A stretch of DNA of 64,000 nt from Bactrocera neohumeralis (lineage: Eukaryota; Arthropoda; Insecta; Diptera; Tephritidae): the NCBI RefSeq assembly GCF_024586455.1, contig NC_065920.1:12672144-12736143 (forward strand), read 5' to 3'. Shown here piece by piece: positions 11,101 through 22,554 of this stretch. Both the position numbers and the translations under genes were made by a program. The notes under the pieces are model-generated. The model had not been told where the DNA came from and did not search any database. It saw nothing but the letters and a program-made list of their open reading frames with translations. The first letter of the stretch is position 1. Each line of letters starts with the position of its first letter.

Positions 11101-12439
11101 CTGCAATTGTTAAGAAAATAATAGAAAAATATTATAATTTTTTTCATAATATTTAAAAAAGTATTAGTGAAGAGATTTTGGGTGTTCGTTAGTATAATTA
11201 TTCTTTTTTTTGAGATTTTTTCATTCCTCTCCGCACAAAGTTTTGTGCTCATAACAACAAAATTAAACTTTTTTGATTTTGTAACTTTTTTTGTTGAACT
11301 TTTTTGTTTTTGTATTTTTTTTTTTTTGTTTCTGTAAAAGTCTTTTTTTTCTAAAAAGCTGCCTGTTAAAACTGTGGTTGTGTTGCTAAAATACACATTT
11401 TACACTTGCGCTTGGGTCCAATCGTCGAAGTTCCGCAGAAAAGTCCAAACTATTAAAGCAGTAAATTCCATTGTGCAATTTTGCAACATTACTGTTAACT
11501 TGTGTATACCACACATATTTATATATACCTATGTGTGTGTTTAAAGGTTTATTTGTTTGCCAACATATTTGTCTGTGGTTTGCCAAACTGTCGCTAAACT
11601 TTCTCTTGCTCTGCCACTACTAGCCCTGCCACTTCAGTGACTGCTTGCCACAAATTACAACAAATAAACAATGAAAAATTCTTTAATGACATAATAATTT
11701 GAGGTACGATCGTGTGTGTGTGAGTGGCGCTGCACACACACACTTTAACAACATAATACAGCAACACATACGCTCGTGCTTTTATTTGAGTTTCTTTATG
11801 GCAAGGCGACGTTTTTTATTACTGTGCGCTTAAGTGAGGAGGGTATAGTTTTAAGTAGTCGCTATACTACTGTACACTAGTTTGGTAGTTTGCTTGAATG
11901 TATGCTGTTGCATATATGTATGCATAATTTGATGCCAAAAGTTTTTATACTTTTTCAGTCGACAGTGCGTATACGTAACATATGAGATATTCATATGTGG
12001 GGATGAGTTGTATATAGACGCATAAATGATTTATATAGTAAATAAAAACATATAAATACACATATACATACGTATATAACTTGTTACACACATTCGCATA
12101 TAGTATGTGTATATATAATATAAATTTATGTATTAGTAAACATATGCTTTTAGCTCCCTTCCTACCAAAGTCAAGTGTTTTAAAGCTTTGAATCTCATTT
12201 TTATGTACTACATATGTATAGCATATGTGTTTGCATGTTTATGGTAATTTAATACCAAGTTGGCTGCTTTAAATATTTTAAAAACATTTTTTGTGCCAAA
12301 TTTAAAAAATGATTAAGTAGATCTTGTCGTTAATACAAGAATCCTATACTTCAATGTGAAAGTTGCTGATATACATTGTGTGGTCTCTTTGTACATGCTT
12401 GGTCATGCGAATTTCAATTTCATTTTTATGGAGAGCATT
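11101..12439. other. intronic DNA upstream of the LamG exon
   Basis: Poly-T-rich tracts at 11200-11350 lie just inside the intron and may serve as part of a long pyrimidine region (A-rich on the transcribed strand reading). ATATAC/GTGTGT simple sequence at 11880-12240. No coding pattern. Confidence 0.45.
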
Positions 12440-12915
12440 ATAACTGCCGATGAGATATGGGCTTATGAGTTTGACATCCAAAGAAGTTAATAATCATCGA
12501 AATGGAGCGAAAAAATGAGCTGAAATCAAAGCGATGCTCTCTGTTTTTTTCGATATTCGTGCTTTGGTGAATCATGAATTTGTTCCGGAGGGACAGATGG
12601 TCAATTAGGAGCTCCACTTGGCCATATTGAGGCGTTTTTGTGAGAGACTTGTGTCTCGAAATTTTGGAAGAATAATTCATGAATTTTACACGATGATAAT
12701 ACACCATCGGATCGAGCCACGATTCTAACCGAGCCAAAAACACAATAAATCCGTGTGACTTTTTCTTGTTCCCTTAACTGAAATTGTTGCTTCATTGAAC
12801 CCGTTTTCAGTCGATCGAAGAGATTAAACAAAATTCGCTGAAGAAGCTAAAGGCCATCTGGAAAAATCGTTTGCATAAGTGTGTTACATCTGGTGGGGAT
12901 ATTGATGAATAATTA
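12440..12915 (+). pseudogene. dead mariner transposase fragment
   Basis: Conceptual fragments match the order of a mariner (DD34D) transposase C-terminal half: DEIWAYEFD near 12450, a region like ALVNHEFVPEGQ near 12550, LHDDNTPSD near 12690, and SIEEIKQNSLKKLKAIWKN plus LHKCVTSGGDIDE near 12812-12912. Multiple stops and frame changes interrupt it and part of the C-terminus is deleted. It is a degraded relic with no coding ability; the N-terminal half was not found upstream. Confidence 0.8.
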
Positions 12916-13224
12916 AAGTTTTTGCGTTTTATTTACAATTTCTTATAAATTATTTATCATAATGTACATCAAGTGAGCATACATATGGTACCCCCTGACG
13001 TAGGAGTAACACAGAATTTGTAGGCTCAGTATGAAATATGAATCGATTTCAGTAGCATTATTGATGATAAGCTAAGTTATAGCACTTTTAATAAAATAAT
13101 AATTATTATTAAATATGTCACCAGCTCAGCTTAATACCTAATAAAGTGGAAATTATTCAAATTTTTGTATTCACACTTCAATACAATACATTTTTGATTT
13201 GTTTTTTCATATTTTTACTGATAA

Positions 13225-13870
13225 CATTGACCTAAAGTCTGTCGGCAACATTATCAAATATTTGTTTTTTAACGAAATTTTTCGCTTATGTTATTTTTGT
13301 AGAAAAATTTATTTTAACAATTTTTTTTAAGTGTGGCAACCTTGTTGCAATTTAAATACTTGTGTTTGAGCTTTAGAAACGATTTAAAATTGTTATGCAC
13401 CCCATTTGAAAAAAAATCGGGGCTTGCAATTTTTGTTTTCAAACATTTGCCTAAAGTCAGCTGGCAACTCCGTAAAATATTATTCTTGTAACCAAGATGT
13501 TTCATTTACTATTGAAATTGACTTAAGCATTTTAATCATTTAAAGATTTTAATTAGAATTTTTGCAAGATGTGGCAACCTTGTAGCATTTTAAACACTTG
13601 TATTTGAGTGTTAGAAACGATTAGAATTTTTGTGTGCCGACTTCAATTTAATTTTTTTTTTAACTTTTTTCCCAATTTTGTTTTTAAATATTTGCCTAAA
13701 GTCGGGTGGCAACTCTGTAAAATATTATAATATTTTTATGACGAAGTTTGCTTTTTACAAATTTTTGTGAAATGCTAATGCCTTTCACAGACCTAGAAAT
13801 TTGAATGCATTTTTTTTAAAGCGTGGCAACCTCAAAGCAATTGAAACACTTACGAATTGTTGGAATAGCT
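13225..13870. repeat. ~240-bp tandem array (three units)
   Basis: CCTAAAGTC followed by a GGCAAC recurs at 13231, 13450 and 13695, and GTGGCAACCT at about 13332, 13570 and 13824. Each unit also has CACTTGTATTTGAG-like and TTAGAAACGATTAGAAT-like segments. Units are diverged; no coding potential. Confidence 0.8.
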
Positions 13871-13899
13871 TGTGAGAATTAATTAGAGTTTTTTTAATA

Positions 13900-14345
13900 T
13901 TCAAAATTGTTAAAAATATTTTCTTTTTAAATAAAATATAAAATTATTAATAAAAAAAAATTTTAAAAATTTAATCCTTTTGAAAACGTTTAAAATTTTA
14001 TTTTATTAAAACAAATATTTTTAAAAATTTAATCCGTTTTGAAATTATATTTTATAAAAAAACATTTAATTTTTTTTTAAATTATTAAAAGGATTAAATT
14101 TTTAAAAGTTTTTTTTTTATTAAATTATTAAAAATATTTTTTTTTTTTAATTTAATCCTTTTAAAATTTTATTTTTTTAAAAAAATATATTTTTAAAAAT
14201 TTAATCCGTTTTAAAACTTTAATTTATTAAAAGAATATTTCAAAATTTTTTTTTTAAATTATTAAAAGGATTAAATTTCTAAAAGTTTTTTTTTATTAAA
14301 TTTTTAAAAACATTTTTTTTAATATTTTTTAATTTTAAAAATATT
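13900..14345. repeat. AT-rich units in alternating orientation
   Basis: TTTAAAAATTTAATCC followed by a TTTT tract occurs at about 13962, 14022 and 14193, while the reverse form TTATTAAAAGGATTAAATTT is at about 14082 and 14262. Two ~180-bp blocks are visible (13945-14125 and 14135-14305), each containing both orientations. The DNA is almost pure A/T and could extrude hairpins. Confidence 0.7.
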
Positions 14346-16124
14346 TTTTTTCCTCACTTTGCATTATCAGTGAGTATTGCCAATAAATTATAGCAGTTTT
14401 CGTGCAACTCTCACCCACAGTGCATACCGCATATTTATTACAACAACAAACCTCATGGAAGTAGCTGATTTCTGCACTTGCCTGCCGATGTGTTTGTTTA
14501 CCGTTGCTGCTGGCTGTTGTGTGTGTCGTAAGCATTAGTGTTAGTAAACAGTTAGAAATCGCCAGGGTACGTACGTTTTTAGTTAAGTGAAAACACACAC
14601 AAACACGCAAACATGCGTTGACACATAACTATTCAACACATACGCTGGAGACACACGTTTGTGCAACTTGGCTTTATGCGCTGTGTTGCAAGCCACTTAC
14701 TTACGGGCTGCTGTTTTATGCAACAAACTTTTTGTGGTTCAAATTAAAGTTGACTTAAAAGTGCGCTGCGGCAAAAGAACTTACTTAATGCCACAAGATA
14801 ATGGAATTACACACACAAGCGCGTTGCTACCTGGCACACAGGTGCATGCAAATATGAGTGTGTGCGCACAAAGCGCTTGACGTGGTGGTGGCAAGTGCAC
14901 TTCGGCACAGGCCTACAGGGAGACAGATACAACAGCGGGTACGACAACAACAACAATAATAAAACAAAAGCTAACACTAATGTCGCTGCAGCTTTGGAAA
15001 GTTGTTGTTGCCACGTTGTTTGTCAGCCTTATGCCGCAAGGTCACCTTTGCGCACCGACACACACACACATATATGCGTGTGTTGGCGTATATTGTACCT
15101 GTGACATTAAGCGACTGCACAAATATGCGAGCGCTGCTTGCCACAATTCGGTTGTGGGCTCAGCAGGCGTCAACTACTTTGCGAAAGTGACAACATTGTC
15201 GACAACTTGCTTGACTCTGTGTTCGCTGAAGTCGCAGCTACAACTTTTGCTTTAAACAAATATGAGAAAAAAAAAAATAAAAAATGCAAAAAAAAAGAAA
15301 CTAATTAAAAAAATAAAAGAAAAAACTAAAAAAAAAATAAAAAAAATTATAACAAATATCAAAAAAAAAAATTAAAAAATGTTTGAAGAAGGCCATTTAA
15401 TATGGTTGCAATAAAGCTGTGGCATACTCAATCGCAAACCGCTGCGCGTGTTGCGTTGCGTCGGGCCTCTGGTCCAGCCTCTCTGTCATGCTGATAGTTT
15501 AATTACTTATGAAAAATAAAGTGGCAAGCCAGCGGAGTTCATGTCAGTGGGCAGGTCGTAGGCGAAAACTTTGACACAAATGGTCGCAGTGTTCGTGAGC
15601 TCGCTCGCACTCGCCACTCAATTCAGACGGTGCTAAAAGGTTAATGCATGCACACACCGAGCCATGCACCTTTGTATGCGCTTGTATGTGTGGCCTTATG
15701 GTGTATAAAAGCTGCCTTTGCATATGCAAACTAGCGGCGCTTCACATACTACCACATGCGTAAAAGTTCCTAAAGTGTCATGTGCAGCGGCAGTCAGGTG
15801 GCAGGTAGCTGTCAGCTTATCAAGCGCTCACACACAAAAATTAAAGTATGTGTGTGTGTAGTGTATGTTTTTTCACTTGTAAGCTTTCGCCTAGCAGATA
15901 AATACTGTGAAAATTAAATTCGTGTGCTTACTATTGCCTGCACTGTGTTTGAGCCTTAAAGTATGCTTCTGTAAATATTAAAGTGCATACAAAGCCTACA
16001 GTTTTATGCTTTGGATTTTACTTTTAAAGCAATTGCGGTGCAATTCTTATGTAAAAAAAGTTTAATTTTTCGCTTCTTGACTACTAACAACTATTTTCCA
16101 CAAATTTATAATGTTTTTTAATCA
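14346..16124. other. intronic DNA, GC-richer island with A-rich tract
   Basis: 14346-15250 is less AT-rich, with scattered CAACAA and CACACA repeats. 15260-15385 is an A-rich tract (AAAAAAT-type). 15400-15830 again is GC-richer. A consensus TATA-like TATAAAAG lies at 15704-15711 on the plus strand, but no transcript downstream can be argued. Open frames have no recognised domain. Confidence 0.4.
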
Positions 16125-16857
16125 TCTTCACGATGTCCGCCTTTCTGTCTGTATATATTCAGACTAGAGCTTCAGTTTGTAGATATAGCTTTGAAAATTT
16201 GCAAACGCACTTTTTTCTCCAAAAAGCTGCTCATTTGTCAAAATTGCCGATATCGGACTACTATAGCATATAACTGGCATACAAATTGACCAATCAAAAT
16301 TAAGTGCTTGTATGAAAAACGCTTTTAGTTGGTGAGATATCATGACGAAAGTTCACATATATCATTTTCCAAAACAATGATATAATCTCTGAAAAAATTG
16401 TTCAAATTGGCTTTCTACAATATATAGCTGCCATACAAACTGATCAATCCAAATCAAGTCTTTGTATGGAAAATTTTTGTATTTGACAAAATTTGGTCAC
16501 AAAATTTCGCATGGGTTATACATTTAGTCAAGGCTATAATCTCCAAAGAAATTGTTCAGATCGGCCTACTATAGCATATAGCTGTCATACAAACTTGACG
16601 ATCGAAATTAAGTAAGTAAAAATTTTTTTATTTTGACAAGATATTGTTACAAAATTTGGCACGACTTTTTTTCCAAGACCACAATATAATCTCCGAAGAA
16701 ACTGTTCAGATCGGTTCATTATAGCATATAGCTGCCATATAACCTGCTCGTTAAAACAAAAAAGAAACTTAAATATCTTGTGATACCCTTTTAAGCTATA
16801 ATAAATACACCTGTGAAGGGTATGATAACTTCGGTGCAGCCGTTTTTTCTTGTTCTT
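16125..16857 (-). mobile_element. ~154-bp-monomer dispersed element
   Basis: Inverted copy with both the tail side (GATGTCCGCCTTTCTGTCTG at 16132) and the head (TATGATAACTTCGGTGCAGC, then TTTTTTCTTGT ending near 16855). Four monomers with the reversed core (CTATAGCATATAGCTGCCAT) near 16265, 16420, 16570 and 16720. Confidence 0.85.
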
Positions 16858-18179
16858 TATAATTTAAATATTTTTTTACTTTACTTTAATATCTTGAACA
16901 GCTCATTTGTCGCATGTATGAGTTTGAGTATGCGCATATATGAATAACTTTAAGGCCACTTAAGAGGTAAATTTCTTTAGAAAGTAATCCTGTAATGTTA
17001 TATTTCTGCTCACTTTCCAGTATTTTTATTAATAGCTGGAATGATTGTGCAAACGTTATGCTGCCCGCACTTGGGTCTTACTGCCACTAACGAGTTGAGC
17101 CAACTCATTTTTCTTTTGAGTTGAACTACAAGTTGATAAACAATGTTTTTCGCCGAATCACAAACGAAGAACTTTCATGGCTTTCTACAGCGAAAACACG
17201 CAAGTTATAACGGGACAGGTGGCTAGAGAGCATCACTGCGATTACAAAATTATTCGGAAATTACAGGGAGTGAGTCACTATGATAAATAGTGTTTCATGC
17301 CTGGTGTGCTACTTCAATCCAGAATTCGAGTTTCTTGCGCAATCTCATGCTAATTCGTAGCTTTGACTTTTTGTTTTAATCTAAATGATTTTCCTGCTTG
17401 CGAAACATAGCATTCAATCGTTAAATATAATTTGTACCAATCACTTGACTGCAGCGCCAACTATCGTGTATAATTTTCTACTAAAATGTTTCTCCTAACA
17501 TTTGTCTCTACCATAGAACAGACTGTAGGAACATGATCGGAATACTAACTGAACGAACGAACGAGAAGACTGCAGGAAATGTCTAGAGTATGGCACCAGG
17601 GAAACAATGGAGCATCTTTTGTGCATTTGTCCCGCATTGACAAACTCCTCATGGACCTAGTAACTGAATTTCATCTGGTATCGCAAAGGACCAAGGTCTA
17701 TGCGTGGCTTATTGGCCCATCAGATTAACACAATCGTTGTCTCTACTCTCAATATGCAGAAAATGGGTTGGTTGTCGCTAGAGCCTAGTTTCATAATAAG
17801 GGCGCTTTTTTCTACTACTGGTTATCGGTATCAATCGGTAAGCAAAGGCGATTCCATAAAAGAAGTCCAGTCGAAGTCGGCGTAAAAAAAAATACATATT
17901 TTCCATTTAAGGCATAAGGTACTAGGATATAAATGGAAGTGGTGACCGCTTACTTTTACTTATATAAGAGATATTTCAACTGTTACTTAAATATATATAT
18001 ATATATTATAATATGGATCGAAATTGCTTCCAATAATCAATAATGAAATGCGTGTTTTTTTTCTGTGCTAAAAATCCATTTATGTTATGAGTAATTGATA
18101 TTTTAACTTGATGGATAAACGTCAAGATTGAATTGTCGAGTTGAGAAAATATGAAAACATTATTTGTAAGATTTTAAAA
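16858..18179. other. intronic DNA around the LINE insert
   Basis: Apart from the LINE insert at 17512-17736, no gene or strong repeat seen. A TA microsatellite lies at 17990-18006. Confidence 0.45.
17502..17746 (+). mobile_element. 5'-truncated LINE 3' end with 10-bp TSD
   Basis: TTGTCTCTAC occurs at 17502-17511 and again at 17737-17746, bracketing a 225-bp insert. The insert contains a cysteine-rich LINE C-terminal coding relic (CRKCLEYGTRETMEHLL near 17555-17620) and shares long stretches with the copy at 28473-28815. Truncated and non-functional. Confidence 0.85.
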
Positions 18180-18760
18180 TTTGTCGTGATATTAAATGCA
18201 ATTTCTTTTGTCAAAGCAGGTTCCTTAAGTTTCTTTTGAAACCAGAAAATAGCGAATCTTTCAAGGTTTCATCATAGTTTCATCATGTGGGTTTGAAACT
18301 GCGCTAACATTTTGCAAAAGGTGGTGGTAAACTTTGCTAACAAATACATTAGAAAGTCGATTTGAATCTTGCTGCCATATTACATGGCAAAGTTTTTGTT
18401 GTTAGAGCTTATTAAATAATATCATGAAAGATACTGCCAAACAAATATATAAAAATGATATTCACTTGATATTACACTTCGCGACTGTCTGTCGTGATGA
18501 GAAAGTTTCTTTTATGTAAAATGCCAATTTCTTTCATAAAAGTGGGTTCCTTATATTCCTTTTGAAACTAGAAAACACCGGGTCAGCCAAGGTTTAAACA
18601 CATTTGCTTCATATGGGTTTGAAACTAAGCTAACACTCCGCAGATGGTGGAAAATCTTGCTAGAGAATAGACGTGAACATCGACTTGAAACCTACTGCCA
18701 CATTCCAGCGCAAAGTAATGGCTGCTCGAGTTTATTAAAAATAATATATTAATTAAATTC
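18180..18760. repeat. 327-bp direct duplication
   Basis: Two diverged copies: GGGTTTGAAACTGCGCTAAC at 18289 and GGGTTTGAAACTAAGCTAAC at 18616. Shared features include TGTCGTGAT, GGTTCCTTA, CTTTTGAAAC, CCAAGG/TCAAGGTTT, the AAGGTGGTGG/AGATGGTGG region and a final GAGCTTATTAAA/GAGTTTATTAAA. No coding pattern. Confidence 0.75.
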
Positions 18761-19824
18761 TTTAAATCTTAACGATAAACTGGCATTTCATATTCCCGTA
18801 AATGTATGTGTATATGTGCATACTTAATAATATAAGCAAACAGCTTTTTGTAAACCTGCAGAACTCAGCCAAAGGGAATACATATGCTCGTGCGAATTGC
18901 GTAATTAAACGGAAATTTTTAAGCACATACTACTTTTTATAATATAATGAGGGTGAAGAGAGCTGAAAAATGCTCCGTGAATTCACAATAATTTCATGCA
19001 ACAAAAGAAGCGACTTTAATTGGCCAGCGCTGCTTCATTGGCTTTGTGTTGTTGCTATTGTTGTTGCTGTTGCTTTAAAATAAAAGTTTGTTTTGTGTTG
19101 TTGTTGTTGTGGAGTTTTGTTGTTTAAGTTTTGCCGTTAATTGCGTTAAATACGCCCTCATTTATTAAATGTCAGTGTTGTTGTGGTATTTGCGGTGTAA
19201 ACAACCGTTAAATGCAAATCAGCTCATCAAAGGTAGTTTGCGGACGTATACCGTTACAGTGGCACGTGTATTTGCGCTGCAGTTGCATATAGTGTTAAGT
19301 TTACCGTTAAGTTCTAAAGTAAAATTGCGCATATTAATTGGCAACGCCACCAGTTTGGATTGCTTGTGAATTGAAGCAGAAAATTTGAAATTATCAAAGG
19401 CCACGTTGTGGTGGTTTAAAGCCAATTGAGTTTCAATAAATGGCGAACATTTTGATTTAAATCCTTTTTTTGTAAAAACAGTAACAAACAAGTGGTTCTG
19501 GATTGATTTTTACATTTATATCTGTATGTGGCTGAGAAGTGCCATATGCCTTTTGTAATCTTAATTGTAATAATTATAATAATTTTAATATTTTGTTTTT
19601 AATTTTGAATATAATATATAGTTTTCCTAAATTCATCATTTGTATACGCATATACATATTTAATTTTTGTAACATTAGGCGCAAGTTCACATTTGAACGA
19701 TCGTCCGACACGGCGTATACGCAACCCTCTACCTAATTATGACTTGTGCGATGCATACATCGTAATAATTTCGAATTGTGCTAAAAATAAGAGAAATAAT
19801 TAATTTCAGCAACAGCGAAACCTT
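18761..19824. other. intronic DNA with TTG-rich stretch
   Basis: GTTGTTGCTATTG-type imperfect trinucleotide repeats at 19038-19130. Otherwise single-copy-looking and without supported coding sequence. Confidence 0.45.
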
Positions 19825-20345
19825 AATACCCTACACAGCTGTATTCCTTATACTATAAGGGGTATAAAAAAATAAATAAATTTTTTTAATCAGTCAGCTA
19901 TAAGCTGTAGCAGGCCCGATCTACGCAATAACGGCGGAGTTTATAGCGCTGCCTTGGAAAATAACCTGTACGAAATTTGTTATACATATCATGTCAAATA
20001 AAAAAGTTTTCCCCACAACGACTTGATTTTGGTTGGTCAATTTGTATGGTAGCCATATGCTATAGTAGGCCGATCTGAACAATTTCTTCGAATATTATAG
20101 CACTGAGTAGGCTTATAACCCATGCCAAATTTCGTGACTATACCTTGTCAAATAAAAAAGTTTTTCATACAGAGACATAATTTTCACGTTCAGTTTGTAT
20201 GGCAGCTCCATGCTACAATGGTCCAATCTGAACAATATCTTCGGAACTTATAACGTTGCCGTTTGTAGGAACACGTACCAAATTTTGTAAAGATATCTTG
20301 TCGACAAGAAAAATTATTCATGCAAGCACTTGACTTTGATCTAAT
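19825..20345 (+). mobile_element. ~154-bp-monomer dispersed element
   Basis: Head remnant (AATACCCTACACAGCTGTAT) at 19826, then about three monomers with cores near 19900, 20043 (TATGGTAGCCATATGCTATA) and 20195 (TATGGCAGCTCCATGCTACA). No tail present. Confidence 0.8.
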
Positions 20346-21374
20346 AGTTTGAACCCTTTGGAGAGATTTTCAATAAAGTTACTATTTATAAAATCCTTTT
20401 TTACCACATTTCTATATAAAAATAAAATAATTATATTTTCTTCGAATAATGCATTTTTGAAATATTTACATTGACAAATCTTATCCAGTAAATGATGATG
20501 ATGAACCGAAGCCAATATGACTATTTCCTGTGGTCACAATTTTGTTTACATGCTGAAGCGCAAAATATTGAGTTGCACTCTCGGCTAGAATATCAATTTT
20601 GTGCATAATATATGATAATTTAATTAATGTTGTATTCAATGACATACCTACAAAACAACAAACAATTAAAAAAACCAACAACAGCTTTATATTAATTTAT
20701 TTGCAAATTAATTATGAGTGAGATTTAAATGTATTGCTAACAGTGAGGTGACCATAATTGATTGAATTACTGTCACTGAAGACTTTATTGACTCATAACA
20801 AAAGAATTAATTTCAATTGACAAGGATTTTACAAATGCACTGACGAGGCCTTTCACTAAACGCACGTATACGTGTTACTAATGACGACGTTTTCTATCAA
20901 CAAATTGCTGTGGAGAACTATATTTGGCATAATATTCAATTTATATTAAATTAATTAGTAACGGTATGAAATTCTATACAGCACCTAATTAAAGCGAAAA
21001 AGAATGGATGTGAAGTGATAATCATCATACTTTTTAGAGGAGGCTGAAGGTTGGGAGACTTAACGTCACCTCAACCGCTCTTTTGTTATATGTAACACTG
21101 ATGTTGATACAACTTCTCAATCTAATTTCATTCAGTTATCATAGATCGATATAAAATCAACTAAAATCCCCTTATTAGGTTTAAGTGGGCTTATATAAAA
21201 TATATGCCGACTATGTATCACAGTTGGCATATACACATTTTATATATAACATCATGTTTACCTATAATTACTATATACTATAGGTATATTATATGCTGAC
21301 AAGTTTATATCTGAAAGACCGAAGTTTTCGTGGACAACTTAGGACCAGTTTAAAACCACACCATAAAATGGTGA
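20346..21374. other. intronic DNA, no gene seen
   Basis: AT-rich; an imperfect inverted repeat TATATAAAATATATGCC / GGCATATACACATTTTATATA lies at 21191-21246. No coding pattern. Confidence 0.45.
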
Positions 21375-21645
21375 TAAAAAGAAGAAAGAACGATAATTTC
21401 GCTTGCACCAAAGCTCTCATATTCTTTAGAAAGATTATAAAAACTTTGATCGGCTAACTTGCTTGGCAGCTAAAGGCTATAGCGACTCGATCTGAACAAT
21501 TTCTTCAGGTATTGTGTCATTACCTTAAGAAATAACTCACTCGTGAAAATATCTCCACCAATGAAAAAGCTGTCAATACAAGCACTTGAATCCGATCCTT
21601 CATTTTGTATGCCAGCTATATGTTATAGTAACCCTAATAGAGATC
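21375..21645 (+). mobile_element. ~154-bp-monomer dispersed element, short copy
   Basis: Head AAGAAGAAAGAACGATAATTTC with CGCTTGCACCAAAGC at 21378, then two monomers (cores near 21460 and 21607). The end is truncated. Confidence 0.75.
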
Positions 21646-22554
21646 TCATTCCGACAGCTAATAACTGATCCGTTGTAATACCTAAAACTTCTATTAAAAC
21701 TGATCATAATGGACGAAGAGCTTTGTGCTGATCACAAAATTATTGAGGCGGTAATGTCAGTTTAGGCTATGTCTCCTGAATCGCCGAATATATAATTGTA
21801 GTGATTTTTTAATGTCAGTCTTGCAAAGGCTGGACAATGGAGTGCCTGGATAGCTCCACCTGACCTTCTTTCATAAAAATTCTACAATTAGTGTCCGTTT
21901 ACTATTGGAAAATGTTCAGTTGGAATCCCTATGACTGCGGCAAGATGCACTGCGCAGTGATAGAACGCAAAAGGACAACGGGGATCCAACTCGTTTCCAT
22001 TCCGATATGAAGAATGTTACTGAAGTAGCTTAATGCTATAGATATTTTTCCAAGTTGTTGAAAGAAAGATTTAATACAATTAAAAATTCATACTCGCAGA
22101 GACTTTCTTAGAGGTGTCTCAGAATCTACTTTTCAAAAAAAAATCTTTCCTACAACTACTTTACAACTACCACAACTATCCGGTACAAGAGAAAAGACGT
22201 GTCAGAGGTGTCTAAGAACCTACTTTTCGGAGTATCAAGGGTTGATGGTTGATGATAAATGCTAATGCGTTTACCTTGGATTTGATTTTGTTCCAAGCGA
22301 AGTGGGCTCAATTTAAATAGTATTTACAAACGTGAGCATCAAAGCTTCAATACAAACCCACCTACAAGCATTAAGCATATGTAATAAGCCGCGCGGCAGC
22401 TTCATACCTTTTCCCATATGCGCTAATCCCTTAACCTTCAAAGTAATAACCTGACGCAGTTGCCGTCTGTAATGGCGTTCATCACTTCGGCAGACCGTTA
22501 ATGTGCTTTAGGCTATTAACTACACAGACGCATATGCTTTTTCCAGTTACTTAC
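21646..22554. other. intronic DNA downstream of the mucin exon
   Basis: No supported gene. Two copies of a GAGGTGTCT...ACCTACTTTTC/ATCTACTTTTC segment lie at about 22110-22130 and 22206-22226. Simple otherwise. Confidence 0.4.

Larger units (their letters stand above)
11101..22554 (-). other. intron of the eys-like gene (11.5 kb)
   Basis: Runs from donor GTAAGT after the mucin exon to acceptor AATTGCAG before the LamG exon, phase 0 on both sides. It contains a dead mariner, a ~240-bp array, AT-rich inverted units, several ~154-bp family copies, a LINE 3' end and a 327-bp duplication, listed separately. Confidence 0.78.

Noticed and set aside
10941..11396. 151-residue minus-strand open frame
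   Set aside because: It crosses the exon acceptor into A/T-rich intron and reads the LamG exon in the wrong frame.
15704..15711. TATAAAAG as a promoter
   Set aside because: A good TATA match, but no initiator, downstream element or transcript can be argued in the following sequence.
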